Shown in pieces: positions 7,920-16,735 of a stretch of 64,000 nucleotides of DNA. Origin of the DNA: Sphingomonadales bacterium. Its GTDB lineage: Bacteria > Pseudomonadota > Alphaproteobacteria > Sphingomonadales > Sphingomonadaceae. A model generated the notes under the pieces. It made no database searches. It had not been told where the DNA came from and saw only the letters and a list, made by a program, of their open reading frames with translations. Location of the stretch: positions 35,387 through 99,386 of the forward strand of contig JANXUK010000134.1 in the NCBI GenBank assembly GCA_025356275.1, written 5' to 3'. Position 1 is the first letter of the stretch. Each line of letters starts with the position of its first letter. The translations under genes were made by a program, and so were the position numbers.

Positions 7920-9473
7920 TCAATGCCCGCCTTCGGTGCCGGTCAGCCGGGTCAGCTTGATACGCGGAGTGATCCACACCATTGCCGATGACAGGAACAG
8001 CACCGCCGCCGCGACCATGAATGTGTGGTTCACCGCCATGGTGACCGCCTCCTTGTCGACCAGATTGGAGATCAACGCCCGCGCCTGAGGCCCCGGAATC
8101 CCCCGCGCCAACAGGCTGGCCTGGGCGGCATCGGGGTGAATGCGGCCCGCCAGCGCGTTGCGTGACACGATCTGCGCATCGCCCCAGATGGTCAGCACCA
8201 GCGACGTGGATATCGCCGTCGCCATCGTCCGCACGAAATTCTGGAGGCCCGCGGCCGATGCGGTCTCCTCCGGGCGCACCGCGCTCAGCGCCATCGTGGT
8301 CAGCGGGATCATCATCAGCGGCATGCCGAACCCCTGGGCGAACATCGGCCACGCCAGCCCGAAGGAATCGACCCCGCTGGTCCAGTTCGTGCGGGCCAGC
8401 GCCATCATCCCCATCCACCCGGTGCCGATGCAGACCAGCAGGCGCGGATCAACCCGGCGCATCAGCTTGGCGGCGAATGGCGCGATCAGCACCGCCGCAA
8501 AGGCGTGCATCGCCGTGATCTGCCCGGCCTTGGTCGCGGTATAGCCCAGCGTCGCCTGAAGCCATTGCGGTACCACTACTATGCCCGCGAAGAACGACCC
8601 GAAGCACAAAGCCTGTGTCGCCACGGTGGCGCTAAAGCCGAGATGGCGGAATACGCGGAGGTCGACGATCGGATGCTCCTCGGTCAGCTCCCAGATCAGG
8701 AAGGCGCAGAAGCCGACAATCGCGCCCGCCGTGAGCCCGACAATCCGCCAGTCATTGAACCAGTCATGGTCGCGCCCGATGTCCAGCATCACCTGCAAAC
8801 AACCGATCCAGAAGATCATCAGCACCAGCCCGACCTTGTCAATCGGCAACCGCTGCGTCGTGGTCTCCACCGAACGCAGCAGCATATAGCCGGCAAAGGT
8901 GCACACCGCCGCGATCGGCACGTTGATCAGGAATATCCAGTGCCAGCTGATATCGTCGCTGATGATGCCGCCCACGATCGGCCCAATGGCAGGGCCAGCG
9001 GTGACGGTCATCGCCCAGATCGTCATCGCCATCGTCCGCTTTTCGGGCGGGAACACCCGGACCAGCAGCGTCTGCGACATCGGCATGATCGGCCCGCCGC
9101 ATAGGCCCTGACCGATGCGGCAGACCACGATCATCGTCAGCGACACCGAAAGCCCGCACATCAGGGAGAAAAATCCAAAACCCAGCATCGCCCACAGGAA
9201 TACGCGCACCGTGCCAAACCTTTGTGCCAGCCAGCCGGTCAGCGGCACGCAGATCGCCTCGGCCACCGCATAGGAGGTGATGATCCAGGTGCCCTGACCG
9301 AGCGAAATCCCCAGATTGCCCGCGATATGCGGTACCGAAACGTTGGCAATGGTCAGGTCGAGCACGACCATGAAATTGCTCAGCGCCAGAACCAGCCCGG
9401 CCATAAGCTGGCGGGGCGCGCTCAGCATGAAGCCGGTGCTGCCGTCCGCCGATGGCGCCGCGCCGCTGGCCAT
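7920..9473 (-). CDS. EmrB/QacA-type (DHA2) MFS efflux pump, 517 aa
   Basis: Length and about 14 hydrophobic segments fit the DHA2 family of drug:proton antiporters. Hallmarks are the first helix motif (SNFMVVLDLTIANVSVPHIA), motif A-like GWLAQRFGTVRVF, and the antiporter motif C region (AMTVTAGPAIGPIVGGIISD). It is the last gene of a three-gene operon, with its ATG 3 bases after the stop of the membrane-fusion gene. Together with that protein and the NodT-type channel it should form a tripartite pump spanning both membranes. Substrates cannot be predicted. Confidence 0.9.
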   Translation of the reverse strand: MASGAAPSADGSTGFMLSAPRQLMAGLVLALSNFMVVLDLTIANVSVPHIAGNLGISLGQGTWIITSYAVAEAICVPLTGWLAQRFGTVRVFLWAMLGFGFFSLMCGLSVSLTMIVVCRIGQGLCGGPIMPMSQTLLVRVFPPEKRTMAMTIWAMTVTAGPAIGPIVGGIISDDISWHWIFLINVPIAAVCTFAGYMLLRSVETTTQRLPIDKVGLVLMIFWIGCLQVMLDIGRDHDWFNDWRIVGLTAGAIVGFCAFLIWELTEEHPIVDLRVFRHLGFSATVATQALCFGSFFAGIVVVPQWLQATLGYTATKAGQITAMHAFAAVLIAPFAAKLMRRVDPRLLVCIGTGWMGMMALARTNWTSGVDSFGLAWPMFAQGFGMPLMMIPLTTMALSAVRPEETASAAGLQNFVRTMATAISTSLVLTIWGDAQIVSRNALAGRIHPDAAQASLLARGIPGPQARALISNLVDKEAVTMAVNHTFMVAAAVLFLSSAMVWITPRIKLTRLTGTEGGH

Positions 9474-9476
9474 GGC

Positions 9477-10607
9477 CTAACCGCCCGTCAGATCAATACT
9501 GGCATCACATGAAAGCCCGATGCCGAGCGGATGTTTGGCCAGTTCCTGCGGGTCAAGCGTGATCCGCACCGGCACGCGCTGCACCACCTTGATCCAGTTG
9601 CCGGTCGCATTCTGGGCCGGGATCAGCGCGGTGGCCGCGCCGGTCGCCGCCGCGATGCCCGAGACCTTGCCATGGAACACCACGCCCGAGCCATACAGAT
9701 CGGTGGTCACCTCGGCCTTCATGCCGACGCGCACGCCGCGCAGCTGGCTTTCCTTGAAATTGGCGTCGACGAACATCTGCGACTGCGGCACGATCGCCAT
9801 GATCGGAGTGCCGGCGGCAACCCGCTGGCCCACCTGGACCTGCCGGCCGCTCACCACACCGTCGATCGGCGCGCGGATCACCATGCGCCCGACTTCCAGC
9901 CGCGCCGATGTAAGCCGCGCCTGCGCCGCGCGCACGCCGGGGTCGCTGGCCTCGGTCAGCCCACTGACCAGCGCATCGGCGGCATTGGCCGTCCCGCGCG
10001 CCGCGCTGCGTGCCGCCTCGGCCTGGGCCAGCATTGCACGCGCCGCAGCCAGTGCCGCCTGTGCCTCAATCGCATTCTTGCGCGCGGTGGTGACTTCCTC
10101 GCCCGAGACACCGCCGATCCCGACCAGCGCCTCGCGCCGCGACAAATCGGCCCGCGCCTTGTCGACATCGGCGCTGGCCGAACCGACATGCGCCTGCGCC
10201 GAGGCAATATCGGCGGCACGCGCCCCGATCTGCGCGGTCAAAGCGGCGCCGGTGGCCTGAGACTGATGAAAGCGGCGCTGCGCCAGTGCCAGATCGGCCT
10301 CCGCGGAGCCTTCCGTCACCTGCGCATCGGCGGGATCGAGCATCGCCAGAACCGTGCCCTTACGGACGAATTGCGTGTTGCTGACCTCCACCGCGATCAC
10401 CGTGGCTGAACTGAGCGGGGTGATCTGGGCCATTTCCGCACCGACATAGGCATCATCGGTATCCACCGAATTGCGCCCGATCAGCAGATACCACAAGGCA
10501 TAGGCCGCCACGATCACCAGCACCGCCAGCCCCAGCCGGATCAGCCAGGTGCGGCGGGTGGTGGCGCGCTGGGCGTCGCCGGGTGGGACCTGTTCGGTAT
10601 CGCTCAT
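9477..10607 (-). CDS. EmrA/HlyD-type membrane fusion protein, 376 aa
   Basis: Periplasmic adaptor of the tripartite pump. One transmembrane helix lies near residues 20-45 (TWLIRLGLAVLVIVAAYALW). A lipoyl-like half follows (SVDTDDAYVGAEMAQITPLS), then a long Ala-rich coiled-coil hairpin. The second lipoyl half and beta-barrel contain VIRAPIDGVVSGRQVQVGQR, a typical HlyD motif. The ATG at 10607 overlaps the stop of the outer-membrane channel gene (ATGA), and the pump gene follows after 3 bases. Confidence 0.92.
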   Translation of the reverse strand: MSDTEQVPPGDAQRATTRRTWLIRLGLAVLVIVAAYALWYLLIGRNSVDTDDAYVGAEMAQITPLSSATVIAVEVSNTQFVRKGTVLAMLDPADAQVTEGSAEADLALAQRRFHQSQATGAALTAQIGARAADIASAQAHVGSASADVDKARADLSRREALVGIGGVSGEEVTTARKNAIEAQAALAAARAMLAQAEAARSAARGTANAADALVSGLTEASDPGVRAAQARLTSARLEVGRMVIRAPIDGVVSGRQVQVGQRVAAGTPIMAIVPQSQMFVDANFKESQLRGVRVGMKAEVTTDLYGSGVVFHGKVSGIAAATGAATALIPAQNATGNWIKVVQRVPVRITLDPQELAKHPLGIGLSCDASIDLTGG

Positions 10608-12094
10608 GGCTTGGTATCCTTGGGGGACGGGGCGTAACCGCCGCCGAGCGCGCGGATCAGGCGCACATCGGCGTCGCGCGCCGCCGCGTCCAGATTGCCC
10701 GCCGCCAGTTGCGCCTGCACCATCTTGTCCTGCGCGGCCAACACGTCGAGAAAGCTGGCCAAGCCGCCGCGATAGCGGGCCTGCGCGATCGCATAGGCCT
10801 CACCGGTGGCGCCGACGGCAGCGGTAACATCGGCATTCTGCGCATCGAGCGCGCCGCGCGCGGTTACCGCATCGGCGGCCTGCTGATAGGCGCCCAGCAC
10901 GGTGCGGTTGTAATCGGCCAGCGCCAGATCGTAATCGGCCCGCGCGCCGCGATATTGCGCGCGGATCGCGCCGCCGTGAAAGATCGGCAGGCTGATCGCC
11001 GGGCCGATTGTGCCATAGGTTGAGTTGGTGTCCAACAATTGCCCCAGCCCGAGCGCCTGTAAGCCGTAGAGCGCGCTCAGCTTGATGGCCGGGAAAAAGC
11101 TGGCATGCGCCGCGCCGACCCGGCTGGCCGCAGCCTCCAGCCGGGCCCGTGCCGCCGCGACGTCGGCGCGCCGCGCGATCAGCTCGGTGCTGGCACCCGC
11201 CGGCAAGGCACGCGGGCTGAGCGGGGCAAGATGCGGCGCGGTGATCGACAGTCCGCGATCAGGCCCGGCCCCCACCAGCATCGCAAGCTGATGCCGGCGC
11301 ATCGTCACCAATTGCTCGGCAGCGGCGAGATCGGCGCGCGCGGTGTCACCGCCCGCCTGTGCCAGCCGCAGACTGTCGCGCCGCTCCAGCCCCTGATCCA
11401 GCCGCCGGGCGATCAGGCTGGCGGTCTGGACCCGGTTCTGTGCCACCGCCAGCCTTAGATCGCGCAAGGCCATCGCCGCGCCCAGATCGGCATAAGCACT
11501 CGTCACCGCGCTCGCCAGCGCCAGCACGGCGGCTTGCGCATCGAGCGCTGCCGCTTGTCGCTCCGACGTGGCGGCAGCCAGCAGCGCGCGGTTCCTGCCC
11601 CACAGGTCGGGGTCAAACCCGAAGGCCAGCGACACATTCCCCTCATCGTTCCAGCCCTGCGGCAGGTACGGGATGAATTGCGGCGGGAAACCGGTGTTCA
11701 AACTCTGCCGGGTCAGCCCGATGCTGGCCTGCCCGTCCAGTGTCGGCAACAGGGCACTGCGCGCCGCGCCGGCCATCGCCGCGGCTTTGCGCAACCGCGC
11801 GGCGGCGGTGGCGACATCGGGCGAATGCGCCAGCGCCTCATCGACCAGCGCCGACAGTTGCGGATCGCCATAGGAATCCCACCACCGCGCGCCCGGCCAT
11901 TCAGGAGGGGGCCAGGCCGCGTCGGCAGCAGGCAGGCTCTGGCTCGCGGCGATGCCATCGGGCGCCAGCGGCGCGGCCAGCGGCGCGCCACCCGGCACCG
12001 CAACACAGCCGCCAAGCATCGGCAGCGCCAGCAACACCAGCACAGCCAATCGGCCCGACTTTATGCGCGGAGGTTTGGGATTGATCAGCAACAT
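10604..12094 (-). CDS. NodT-family outer-membrane efflux lipoprotein (TolC-like)
   Basis: Outer-membrane channel of the efflux system, first gene of its operon. The start at 12094 gives a lipoprotein signal (RLAVLVLLALPMLGGC), the lipobox Cys being the acylation site; a TTG start at 12160 is also open but lacks a good ribosome binding site. Two OEP repeats are present with long Ala-rich helices and family blocks such as ARWWDSYGDPQLSALVDEAL and AISLPIFHGGAIRAQYRGA. About 496 aa is normal for NodT proteins. A paired-hairpin repeat begins 78 bases upstream. Confidence 0.9.
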   Translation of the reverse strand: MLLINPKPPRIKSGRLAVLVLLALPMLGGCVAVPGGAPLAAPLAPDGIAASQSLPAADAAWPPPEWPGARWWDSYGDPQLSALVDEALAHSPDVATAAARLRKAAAMAGAARSALLPTLDGQASIGLTRQSLNTGFPPQFIPYLPQGWNDEGNVSLAFGFDPDLWGRNRALLAAATSERQAAALDAQAAVLALASAVTSAYADLGAAMALRDLRLAVAQNRVQTASLIARRLDQGLERRDSLRLAQAGGDTARADLAAAEQLVTMRRHQLAMLVGAGPDRGLSITAPHLAPLSPRALPAGASTELIARRADVAAARARLEAAASRVGAAHASFFPAIKLSALYGLQALGLGQLLDTNSTYGTIGPAISLPIFHGGAIRAQYRGARADYDLALADYNRTVLGAYQQAADAVTARGALDAQNADVTAAVGATGEAYAIAQARYRGGLASFLDVLAAQDKMVQAQLAAGNLDAAARDADVRLIRALGGGYAPSPKDTKP

Positions 12095-12172
12095 GGCTTG
12101 TGCGGGCTTTTTCACCGCCAGCGCGCGGCGGTCAATGGAGATTTTCTTCGCAGCGCACAAATTCGCGCAGCG

Positions 12173-12341
12173 CTAGTGGATTGATTTTGACATTTGCATC
12201 CCCCGGCGGTTGGGATGGGTCTGCAAATGTCAAAATCGTAAAATCCACTAGAATCAGAATCTTCTAGTGGTCCGAAAAGATTCTGACATTCGAGCGCGAC
12301 TTGGCCTCAACCGGTATCGAATGTCAGAATCGGACCACTAG
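12173..12341. repeat. Paired-hairpin (BIME/REPIN-like) element, copy 1
   Basis: There are two long hairpins. The first (12173-12251) has outer ends CTAGTGGATT/AATCCACTAG and inner stem GATTTTGACATTTGCA. The second (12264-12341) has outer ends CTAGTGGTCCG/CGGACCACTAG and inner stem ATTCTGACATTCGA. A 12-base linker separates them. Each stem has a 4-5 base bulge, on the 3' arm of hairpin 1 and the 5' arm of hairpin 2, so the halves are mutually inverted. The same design recurs at 39292-39461 and 41934-42103. It lies between the efflux operon and modA. Confidence 0.88.
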
Positions 12342-12415
12342 CTATATCCGTTGGAATACGGCATCAGCGCGATTTCGCAGTTGGCAACTCCCGCCACCAA
12401 CGGACGAACCGCGCC

Positions 12416-13195
12416 ATGACCAATCTTGTTACGAAGCTGCTGCTGGCGCTTGCCATGCTGCTGCCCTTCGGCGCGCCGGCCCATGCTCGGGCCATGGAAG
12501 GGCGCGGCCCCGCGGTACTCGCCGCGTCATCGCTGCAGGAGGCGATCAACGCCGCCGCCGATGGCTGGGCCGCCGAAGGGCACGCCCGCCCGGTGATCTC
12601 GCTGGCCAGTTCGGCCGCGCTGGCGCGTCAGATTGAGGCTGGCGCGCCGGCCGACATCTTTATCAGCGCCGATGCGCAGTGGATGGACGAAATTTCCGCC
12701 AAAGGGCTGACTTTCCCGGCCAGCCGGCGCGATTTGGTGGGCAACCGGCTGGTGCTGATCGCCCCGGCAGCGAGCCGCGTCCGGCTGAGCATCACTCGCG
12801 GATTTCCGCTGGCTGCCGCGCTGGGCGAAGGGCGGCTGGCGTCCGGGGCGACCACATCGGTGCCCGCCGGCATCTATGCCAAACAGGCGCTGACCGCGCT
12901 GGGCGTGTGGGACGCGGTGGCGGGCAGACTGGCGGAGACCGAGAATGTGCGCGCGGCGCTGGCGTTGGTAAAGCATGGTGAAGTGCCGTTGGGCATCGTC
13001 TATGCCACCGACGCCCGCGCCGAGCCCGGCGTGCGCATCGTGGGCGTGTTCCCGGAAAGCAGCCACAAGCCGATCCGCTACCCGCTGGCCGTACTGACCG
13101 CATCGCGCCACCCTGATGCAGCAGCGTTCGAGCGGTTTCTGCTATCCGCCAAGGGTCGCGCGATCCTGCTGCGCTTTGGCTTTGTTGGGGTCTAA
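12416..13195 (+). CDS. modA: Molybdate ABC transporter substrate-binding protein
   Basis: Periplasmic molybdate/tungstate-binding protein. The N-terminus is a Sec signal peptide (LLLALAMLLPFGAPAHARA). Family blocks are AASSLQEAINAAADGW, the Ser-rich ligand segment LASSAALARQIEAGAPADIF, ISADAQWMDEISAKGL, and KHGEVPLGIVYATDA near the C-terminus. At 259 aa it has the normal length. modB and modC follow on the same strand, giving a full importer that would supply Mo for molybdoenzymes. No molybdenum-cofactor gene is in the window. Confidence 0.93.
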   Translation: MTNLVTKLLLALAMLLPFGAPAHARAMEGRGPAVLAASSLQEAINAAADGWAAEGHARPVISLASSAALARQIEAGAPADIFISADAQWMDEISAKGLTFPASRRDLVGNRLVLIAPAASRVRLSITRGFPLAAALGEGRLASGATTSVPAGIYAKQALTALGVWDAVAGRLAETENVRAALALVKHGEVPLGIVYATDARAEPGVRIVGVFPESSHKPIRYPLAVLTASRHPDAAAFERFLLSAKGRAILLRFGFVGV

Positions 13196-13270
13196 GGGTT
13201 TGTTAGCCACCTGCCGGCGGGGTAAGCCACAGGCTTGCGAAAAAGCGCCCTTTCGTGCTTGTTCGCCAAA
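13196..13270. repeat. Degenerate relative of the second palindromic repeat family
   Basis: The 84-base gap between modA and modB resembles parts of the repeats at 28183, 46395 and 58190. It holds TTTGTTAGCCACCTGCCGGCGG, then GCCACAGGCTT, then a hairpin-like GAAAAAGCGCCCTTTCGTGCTT. The in-frame extension of modB into this region is therefore repeat-derived and was not used as coding. Confidence 0.5.
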
Positions 13271-13279
13271 CATTCTCCC

Positions 13280-13969
13280 ATGCTGACGCCGACCGAGTGG
13301 GGCATCATCTGGCTATCGCTGAAGGTCAGCGCGGCGGCGATGGCGGTGACGCTGCCGGTGGCGTTCGGGCTGGCGTATGTCTTGGCGCGGCGGCGGTTTG
13401 CGGGGTGGTTGCTGCTCGATGCGGTGGTGCATTTGCCGCTGGTGCTGCCCCCGGTGGTGACCGGCTGGCTGCTGTTGCTGGCGTTTGGCGCCAATGGGCC
13501 GGCGGGCCGCGTGCTGGCCACCTTGGGGATCAGCGTGATGTTCCGCTGGACCGGGGCGGCGCTGGCCTCCGCGGTGATGGCGCTGCCGTTGATGGTGCGG
13601 GCAATGCGCCTGTCGATCGAGGGGGTGGACCGTCGGCTTGAGGGCGCGGCGCGGGTTCTGGGCGCAGGGCGGTGGCGTGCGTTTGCGACTGTCACGCTGC
13701 CGCTGGCGATGCCGGGGGTGCTGGCCGGGCTGGTGTTGGGTTTTGCGCGTTCGGTGGGGGAGTTTGGCGCGACGATTACTTTCGTCGCGTCGATCCCCGG
13801 TGAGACACAGACCCTGCCGCTGGCGATCCACGATGCGCTGCAAACTCCCGGCGGGGAGAACGAGGTGACGCGGCTGGCGGTGGTGGCGGTGCTGCTATCG
13901 CTTGGCGCGCTGCTGGGGTCGGAGCTGCTGGTGCGGCGTGGGCGGGGCGGTGTCGCGCATGTCCTCTGA
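13280..13969 (+). CDS. modB: Molybdate ABC transporter permease
   Basis: Inner-membrane permease with about five to six helices. Family features are SLKVSAAAMAVTLPVAFGLA near the N-terminus and the EAA loop (EGAARVLGAGRWRAFATVTL), ending in GFARSVGEFGATITFVASIP, which is typical of ModB. The ATG at 13280 was chosen because the upstream extension is repeat-derived and MLTPTEWGIIWLSLKV is the normal family start. 229 aa matches ModB. Its 3' end overlaps modC by 11 bases. Confidence 0.93.
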   Translation: MLTPTEWGIIWLSLKVSAAAMAVTLPVAFGLAYVLARRRFAGWLLLDAVVHLPLVLPPVVTGWLLLLAFGANGPAGRVLATLGISVMFRWTGAALASAVMALPLMVRAMRLSIEGVDRRLEGAARVLGAGRWRAFATVTLPLAMPGVLAGLVLGFARSVGEFGATITFVASIPGETQTLPLAIHDALQTPGGENEVTRLAVVAVLLSLGALLGSELLVRRGRGGVAHVL

Positions 13970-14591
13970 CGCCTTCGCGGTCGACGTACAGTTGCACCGG
14001 GGCGGGGCCAAGATCGCTGCCGCATTCACCGCGCCTGCTGGCCTAACCGCACTGATCGGCCGATCGGGCGCGGGCAAGACCAGCGTTCTGGACATGATCG
14101 CCGGCCTGCTGCGCCCTGACATCGGCCGGATCGTGGTGGGCGGGACGGTGCTGTTCGACAGCGATGCCGGCATCGACCTGCCGCCCGAGGCGCGCGCCTG
14201 CGGCTATGTGTTTCAGGATCTGCGGCTGTTCCCGCACCGGCGCGTGCGCGACAATCTGCTGTTTGGCTGGCGGCTGGCCGCGCCTGAGCGCCGCTGGATG
14301 TCGCCCGATACGGCGGCGGATTTCCTCGGCATCGCGCATCTGATGGAGCGCTGGCCCGCCACGCTCTCGGGCGGAGAGGCGCAGCGGGTCGCGATCGGGC
14401 GCGCGCTGCTGTCGGCCCCGCGTTTCCTGTTGCTGGACGAGCCCCTGTCCTCGCTCGACATGGCGCGCCGTGCCGGGATCATCGCGGTGATCGCGCGGAT
14501 CCGCGACGAGCTGAAGCTGCCGATCCTGTACGTCAGCCACGAAAACGCGGAGGTCGAGCAATTGGCGGGGACAGTGATTACGGTCGATTAG
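13959..14591 (+). CDS. modC: Molybdate ABC transporter ATPase, short form without a TOBE domain
   Basis: ATP-binding subunit of the molybdate importer. Walker A is GRSGAGKT (34-41), the signature is LSGGEAQRVAIGRAL, Walker B is FLLLDEPLSSLD, and the H-loop lies in LPILYVSHENAEV. The start is the ATG at 13959 inside the end of modB. The protein stops after the nucleotide-binding domain (210 aa). Classical ModC is ~350 aa with a C-terminal Mop/TOBE domain that senses molybdate, so that regulatory part is absent. Confidence 0.9.
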   Translation: MSSDAFAVDVQLHRGGAKIAAAFTAPAGLTALIGRSGAGKTSVLDMIAGLLRPDIGRIVVGGTVLFDSDAGIDLPPEARACGYVFQDLRLFPHRRVRDNLLFGWRLAAPERRWMSPDTAADFLGIAHLMERWPATLSGGEAQRVAIGRALLSAPRFLLLDEPLSSLDMARRAGIIAVIARIRDELKLPILYVSHENAEVEQLAGTVITVD

Positions 14592-14678
14592 CGTTTTTCG
14601 AACGAAGCGAAGCGCAGTGACTCGGGAACTGCGAAGCGCAGTGACTCGGGAACGTCAGTCACCGAAGGTGAAAAACGC
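14591..14678. repeat. Inverted repeat enclosing a 24-bp tandem duplication
   Basis: GCGTTTTTC (14591-14599) and GAAAAACGC (14670-14678) bracket two tandem 23-bp units, at 14607-14629 and 14631-14653, sharing GCGAAGCGCAGTGACTCGGG. It fills the gap between the converging modC and the barrel gene and may act as a bidirectional transcription end. Confidence 0.55.
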
Positions 14679-14692
14679 GGTAACCAACAAAC

Positions 14693-15673
14693 CTAAAGCG
14701 CATAATTCACCTGCACTTTGAACTGCACCGGCGCGGTCAGTTGTCCTGCGACGCCGCTGTTTACTGGCGCGGAGCGTGCATATTGCACCACCGCCACCTC
14801 GACATCGCCATAGAATGACACCCGCCGTCCCAGCCGCAATTTCAAGCCAGGCGCGACTAATACGCGGGTATAGCCGGAATTGCCGGGGTCCCCATTGATG
14901 CCGCTGTCGCCCGCGCGCAGCGAACCCAGCAGCGCAAGACTGGGCGCGAGCCCGCCGCCCCCCAGCGGATAGCTGAGCCCCAAGGCCGCATCGGCCTCAT
15001 TGCCCGGGCGATAGCCATCGCGGCTCATCACCGCGAACTGATACTGGCCCTGCGCGAACCAGCGTAGCTTCGTCCCCAGATGCCCGACATGATAGGCCCC
15101 GACTTGCAGGTCGGTGCTGCCGCTGCCCGGCATGGTATCGCGGTCGAACCCCGCACCACCCAGCGGGCCCAGCGGGCTGACCGAGCGCCCCGTCGGCAGT
15201 TTGATGCCGATGCTCAGACCGTTCGCCATATCGGCGGTCAGCCCGGTATAGGTCGCGCGCAGCATCGTATCGCCCAGCGCGGTGATGCCCCGCGTGTCCA
15301 CCGTGCCCGCCGGCGCCGCGTATGTCCCGTCGTCGGTGGTGGTGAAGTGGCGCGTGACCAGCGGCACCTGCACCATCACCGTCCAGCGCGGGCTCAGCCG
15401 GTATTCGCCGCCGATGGTGGTGAAATCTGTGGCGATGCGCTGATCCGGATTGTCGGCGGGATTGGCACGGTGGCCATGTTCGCGCATCTGGTTCTGGACC
15501 AGCGTATCATAGCGCAGCCACAGCGAAGCGCCGCTGTCGGAGGCCATCGGCGTCAGGCTGCCATCGCCAATATCGAATATGTTGCAGCCGCAAGCGCAGG
15601 CGGCGGCGGGTTGGGGGATGAAAGCGGCGGCGGCCAGCAGCCAGCCGGCGGCGTGGTAAAATCTTTGGGTCAT
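14693..15673 (-). CDS. Predicted outer-membrane beta-barrel protein with a CACGC motif, 326 aa
   Basis: A signal peptide (AAGWLLAAAAFIPQPAAA) is followed by the mature N-terminus CACGCNIFDIGD, a compact Cys cluster that could bind metal. The rest has alternating amphipathic strands (SLWLRYDTLVQNQMREHGHR, RWTVMVQVPLVTR, FYGDVEVAVVQYA). It ends VQFKVQVNYAL, a barrel-like last strand without a terminal Phe. The layout resembles the MetA/phenol-pathway-like porin group, but no transport substrate is evident. It lies 61 bases downstream of a DUF2946-like gene on the same strand, which makes a copper or metal link possible but unproven. Confidence 0.65.
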   Translation of the reverse strand: MTQRFYHAAGWLLAAAAFIPQPAAACACGCNIFDIGDGSLTPMASDSGASLWLRYDTLVQNQMREHGHRANPADNPDQRIATDFTTIGGEYRLSPRWTVMVQVPLVTRHFTTTDDGTYAAPAGTVDTRGITALGDTMLRATYTGLTADMANGLSIGIKLPTGRSVSPLGPLGGAGFDRDTMPGSGSTDLQVGAYHVGHLGTKLRWFAQGQYQFAVMSRDGYRPGNEADAALGLSYPLGGGGLAPSLALLGSLRAGDSGINGDPGNSGYTRVLVAPGLKLRLGRRVSFYGDVEVAVVQYARSAPVNSGVAGQLTAPVQFKVQVNYAL

Positions 15674-15734
15674 GCAGAAATGTCCGAATAAGCAGGGATG
15701 CGCGCCCGTTCACGATGGGGCGAGGTCGAGGCTT

Positions 15735-16121
15735 TCAGACATTGGCGGGCGGCGCTCTCGCCGGCGGATTACGCCTTGGGGCTGCGCCAGGGCTCTGTTC
15801 GGCCAGCAGATCGGCGGGTTTCGTGAGCGTTGCCGTATCCTGCGGCGCGGGCAGGGCGGGCTCGTCGCCGCCTGCCGCTGCCAGGCCGAGCACGGCGTAG
15901 GGGCAGGTAGTATGCTCGATCGGAGCCCCGCCATGCTGCCCCGCCAGCGGCAGAGCCAGCCGGTGCCCGCTGCTGCCGTCGCAGATGGTGACCGTGAGGC
16001 GCCCATGCCCGGCGTCCAGCATCGTCCCGCCGGGCAGCCCGACGCGCAGTATCAGCGCCGCCGCCAGCAACAGCACGGTCAGCCAGCGGTGGCCTAGCAA
16101 CAGGGAGCGCAATTGGGCCAT
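15735..16121 (-). CDS. Small DUF2946-like membrane-anchored protein, 128 aa
   Basis: One N-terminal hydrophobic helix (RWLTVLLLAAALILRVGLPG) is followed by a short periplasmic-type segment. That segment contains ICDGSSGHRL and EHTTCPYAVLG, the Cys/His pattern seen in DUF2946 proteins. The tail is Pro/Ala-rich and probably disordered. DUF2946 genes often neighbour copper-uptake receptors in proteobacteria; here the partner is the CACGC barrel gene. The assignment rests on motif resemblance only. Confidence 0.6.
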   Translation of the reverse strand: MAQLRSLLLGHRWLTVLLLAAALILRVGLPGGTMLDAGHGRLTVTICDGSSGHRLALPLAGQHGGAPIEHTTCPYAVLGLAAAGGDEPALPAPQDTATLTKPADLLAEQSPGAAPRRNPPARAPPANV

Positions 16122-16174
16122 CCGCCGCCGGCTCTACCCGCCGCCGTGCAACTTGTCATCACGCCTTTGTCACC

Positions 16175-16735
16175 TCAGGGCGTTTGCGGCACCCGCCGGT
16201 TGACCAGCGGCCGCGCATAGGACGGATCGGCCATCCCACGCGACGATACCCCGTTGACGGCAATATCGGGCACATCGCCAAATGGCAGCGGCATCGGCGG
16301 CGGCAGGCATCCCCATTCGATGATATTGGTGCGCAGCGCGATCTTCCAGACGCCGCCCCGCCGTTCCACCCGGTCGATATAGCGCCCGCCGGCCATCCAC
16401 AGGCTCTCATCGCGATTGCGCCCGACGAACAGGTAATAGGTCTCCGAATGCGCGACATCGCCGGTTATATCGAGCGTGTTGTTGAGCAGATTGTGATGCG
16501 TGACGATCTGCCCCGCCTCATGCATCGGCACCGCCCAGTCATAGCACCCCGCGACATCGCCGACGTATGGCCCCGCCGCCATTTCGGCATCATCATGGAA
16601 CGCCGAGAGGTACAGCGCACGGTCGAACCGGTCCATCCCGCGCGAAAACCGCGTCAGGCAATCGCGGATGTCGGCCTCATCGGCAAGGCGTTCGAGCCGC
16701 GCCAGCCTCTCGGGCGTCAGACCCTCAAGCGCCAC
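16175..16735 (-). CDS. NTF2/SnoaL-like protein, 186 aa
   Basis: An alpha+beta barrel protein of the SnoaL_4 type. The N-terminal helix ADEADIRDCLTRFSRGMDRF leads into LYLSAFHDDAEM, then THHNLLNNTLDITGDVAHSE and the strand pair GGRYIDRVERRGGVWKIALR. The layout matches the 17633-18187 product, so the two are paralogues flanking an SDR gene. Its start overlaps the SDR 3' end by 11 bases. Such proteins serve as dehydratases, isomerases or binding subunits for hydrophobic ligands; the substrate is unknown. Confidence 0.82.
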   Translation of the reverse strand: MALEGLTPERLARLERLADEADIRDCLTRFSRGMDRFDRALYLSAFHDDAEMAAGPYVGDVAGCYDWAVPMHEAGQIVTHHNLLNNTLDITGDVAHSETYYLFVGRNRDESLWMAGGRYIDRVERRGGVWKIALRTNIIEWGCLPPPMPLPFGDVPDIAVNGVSSRGMADPSYARPLVNRRVPQTP

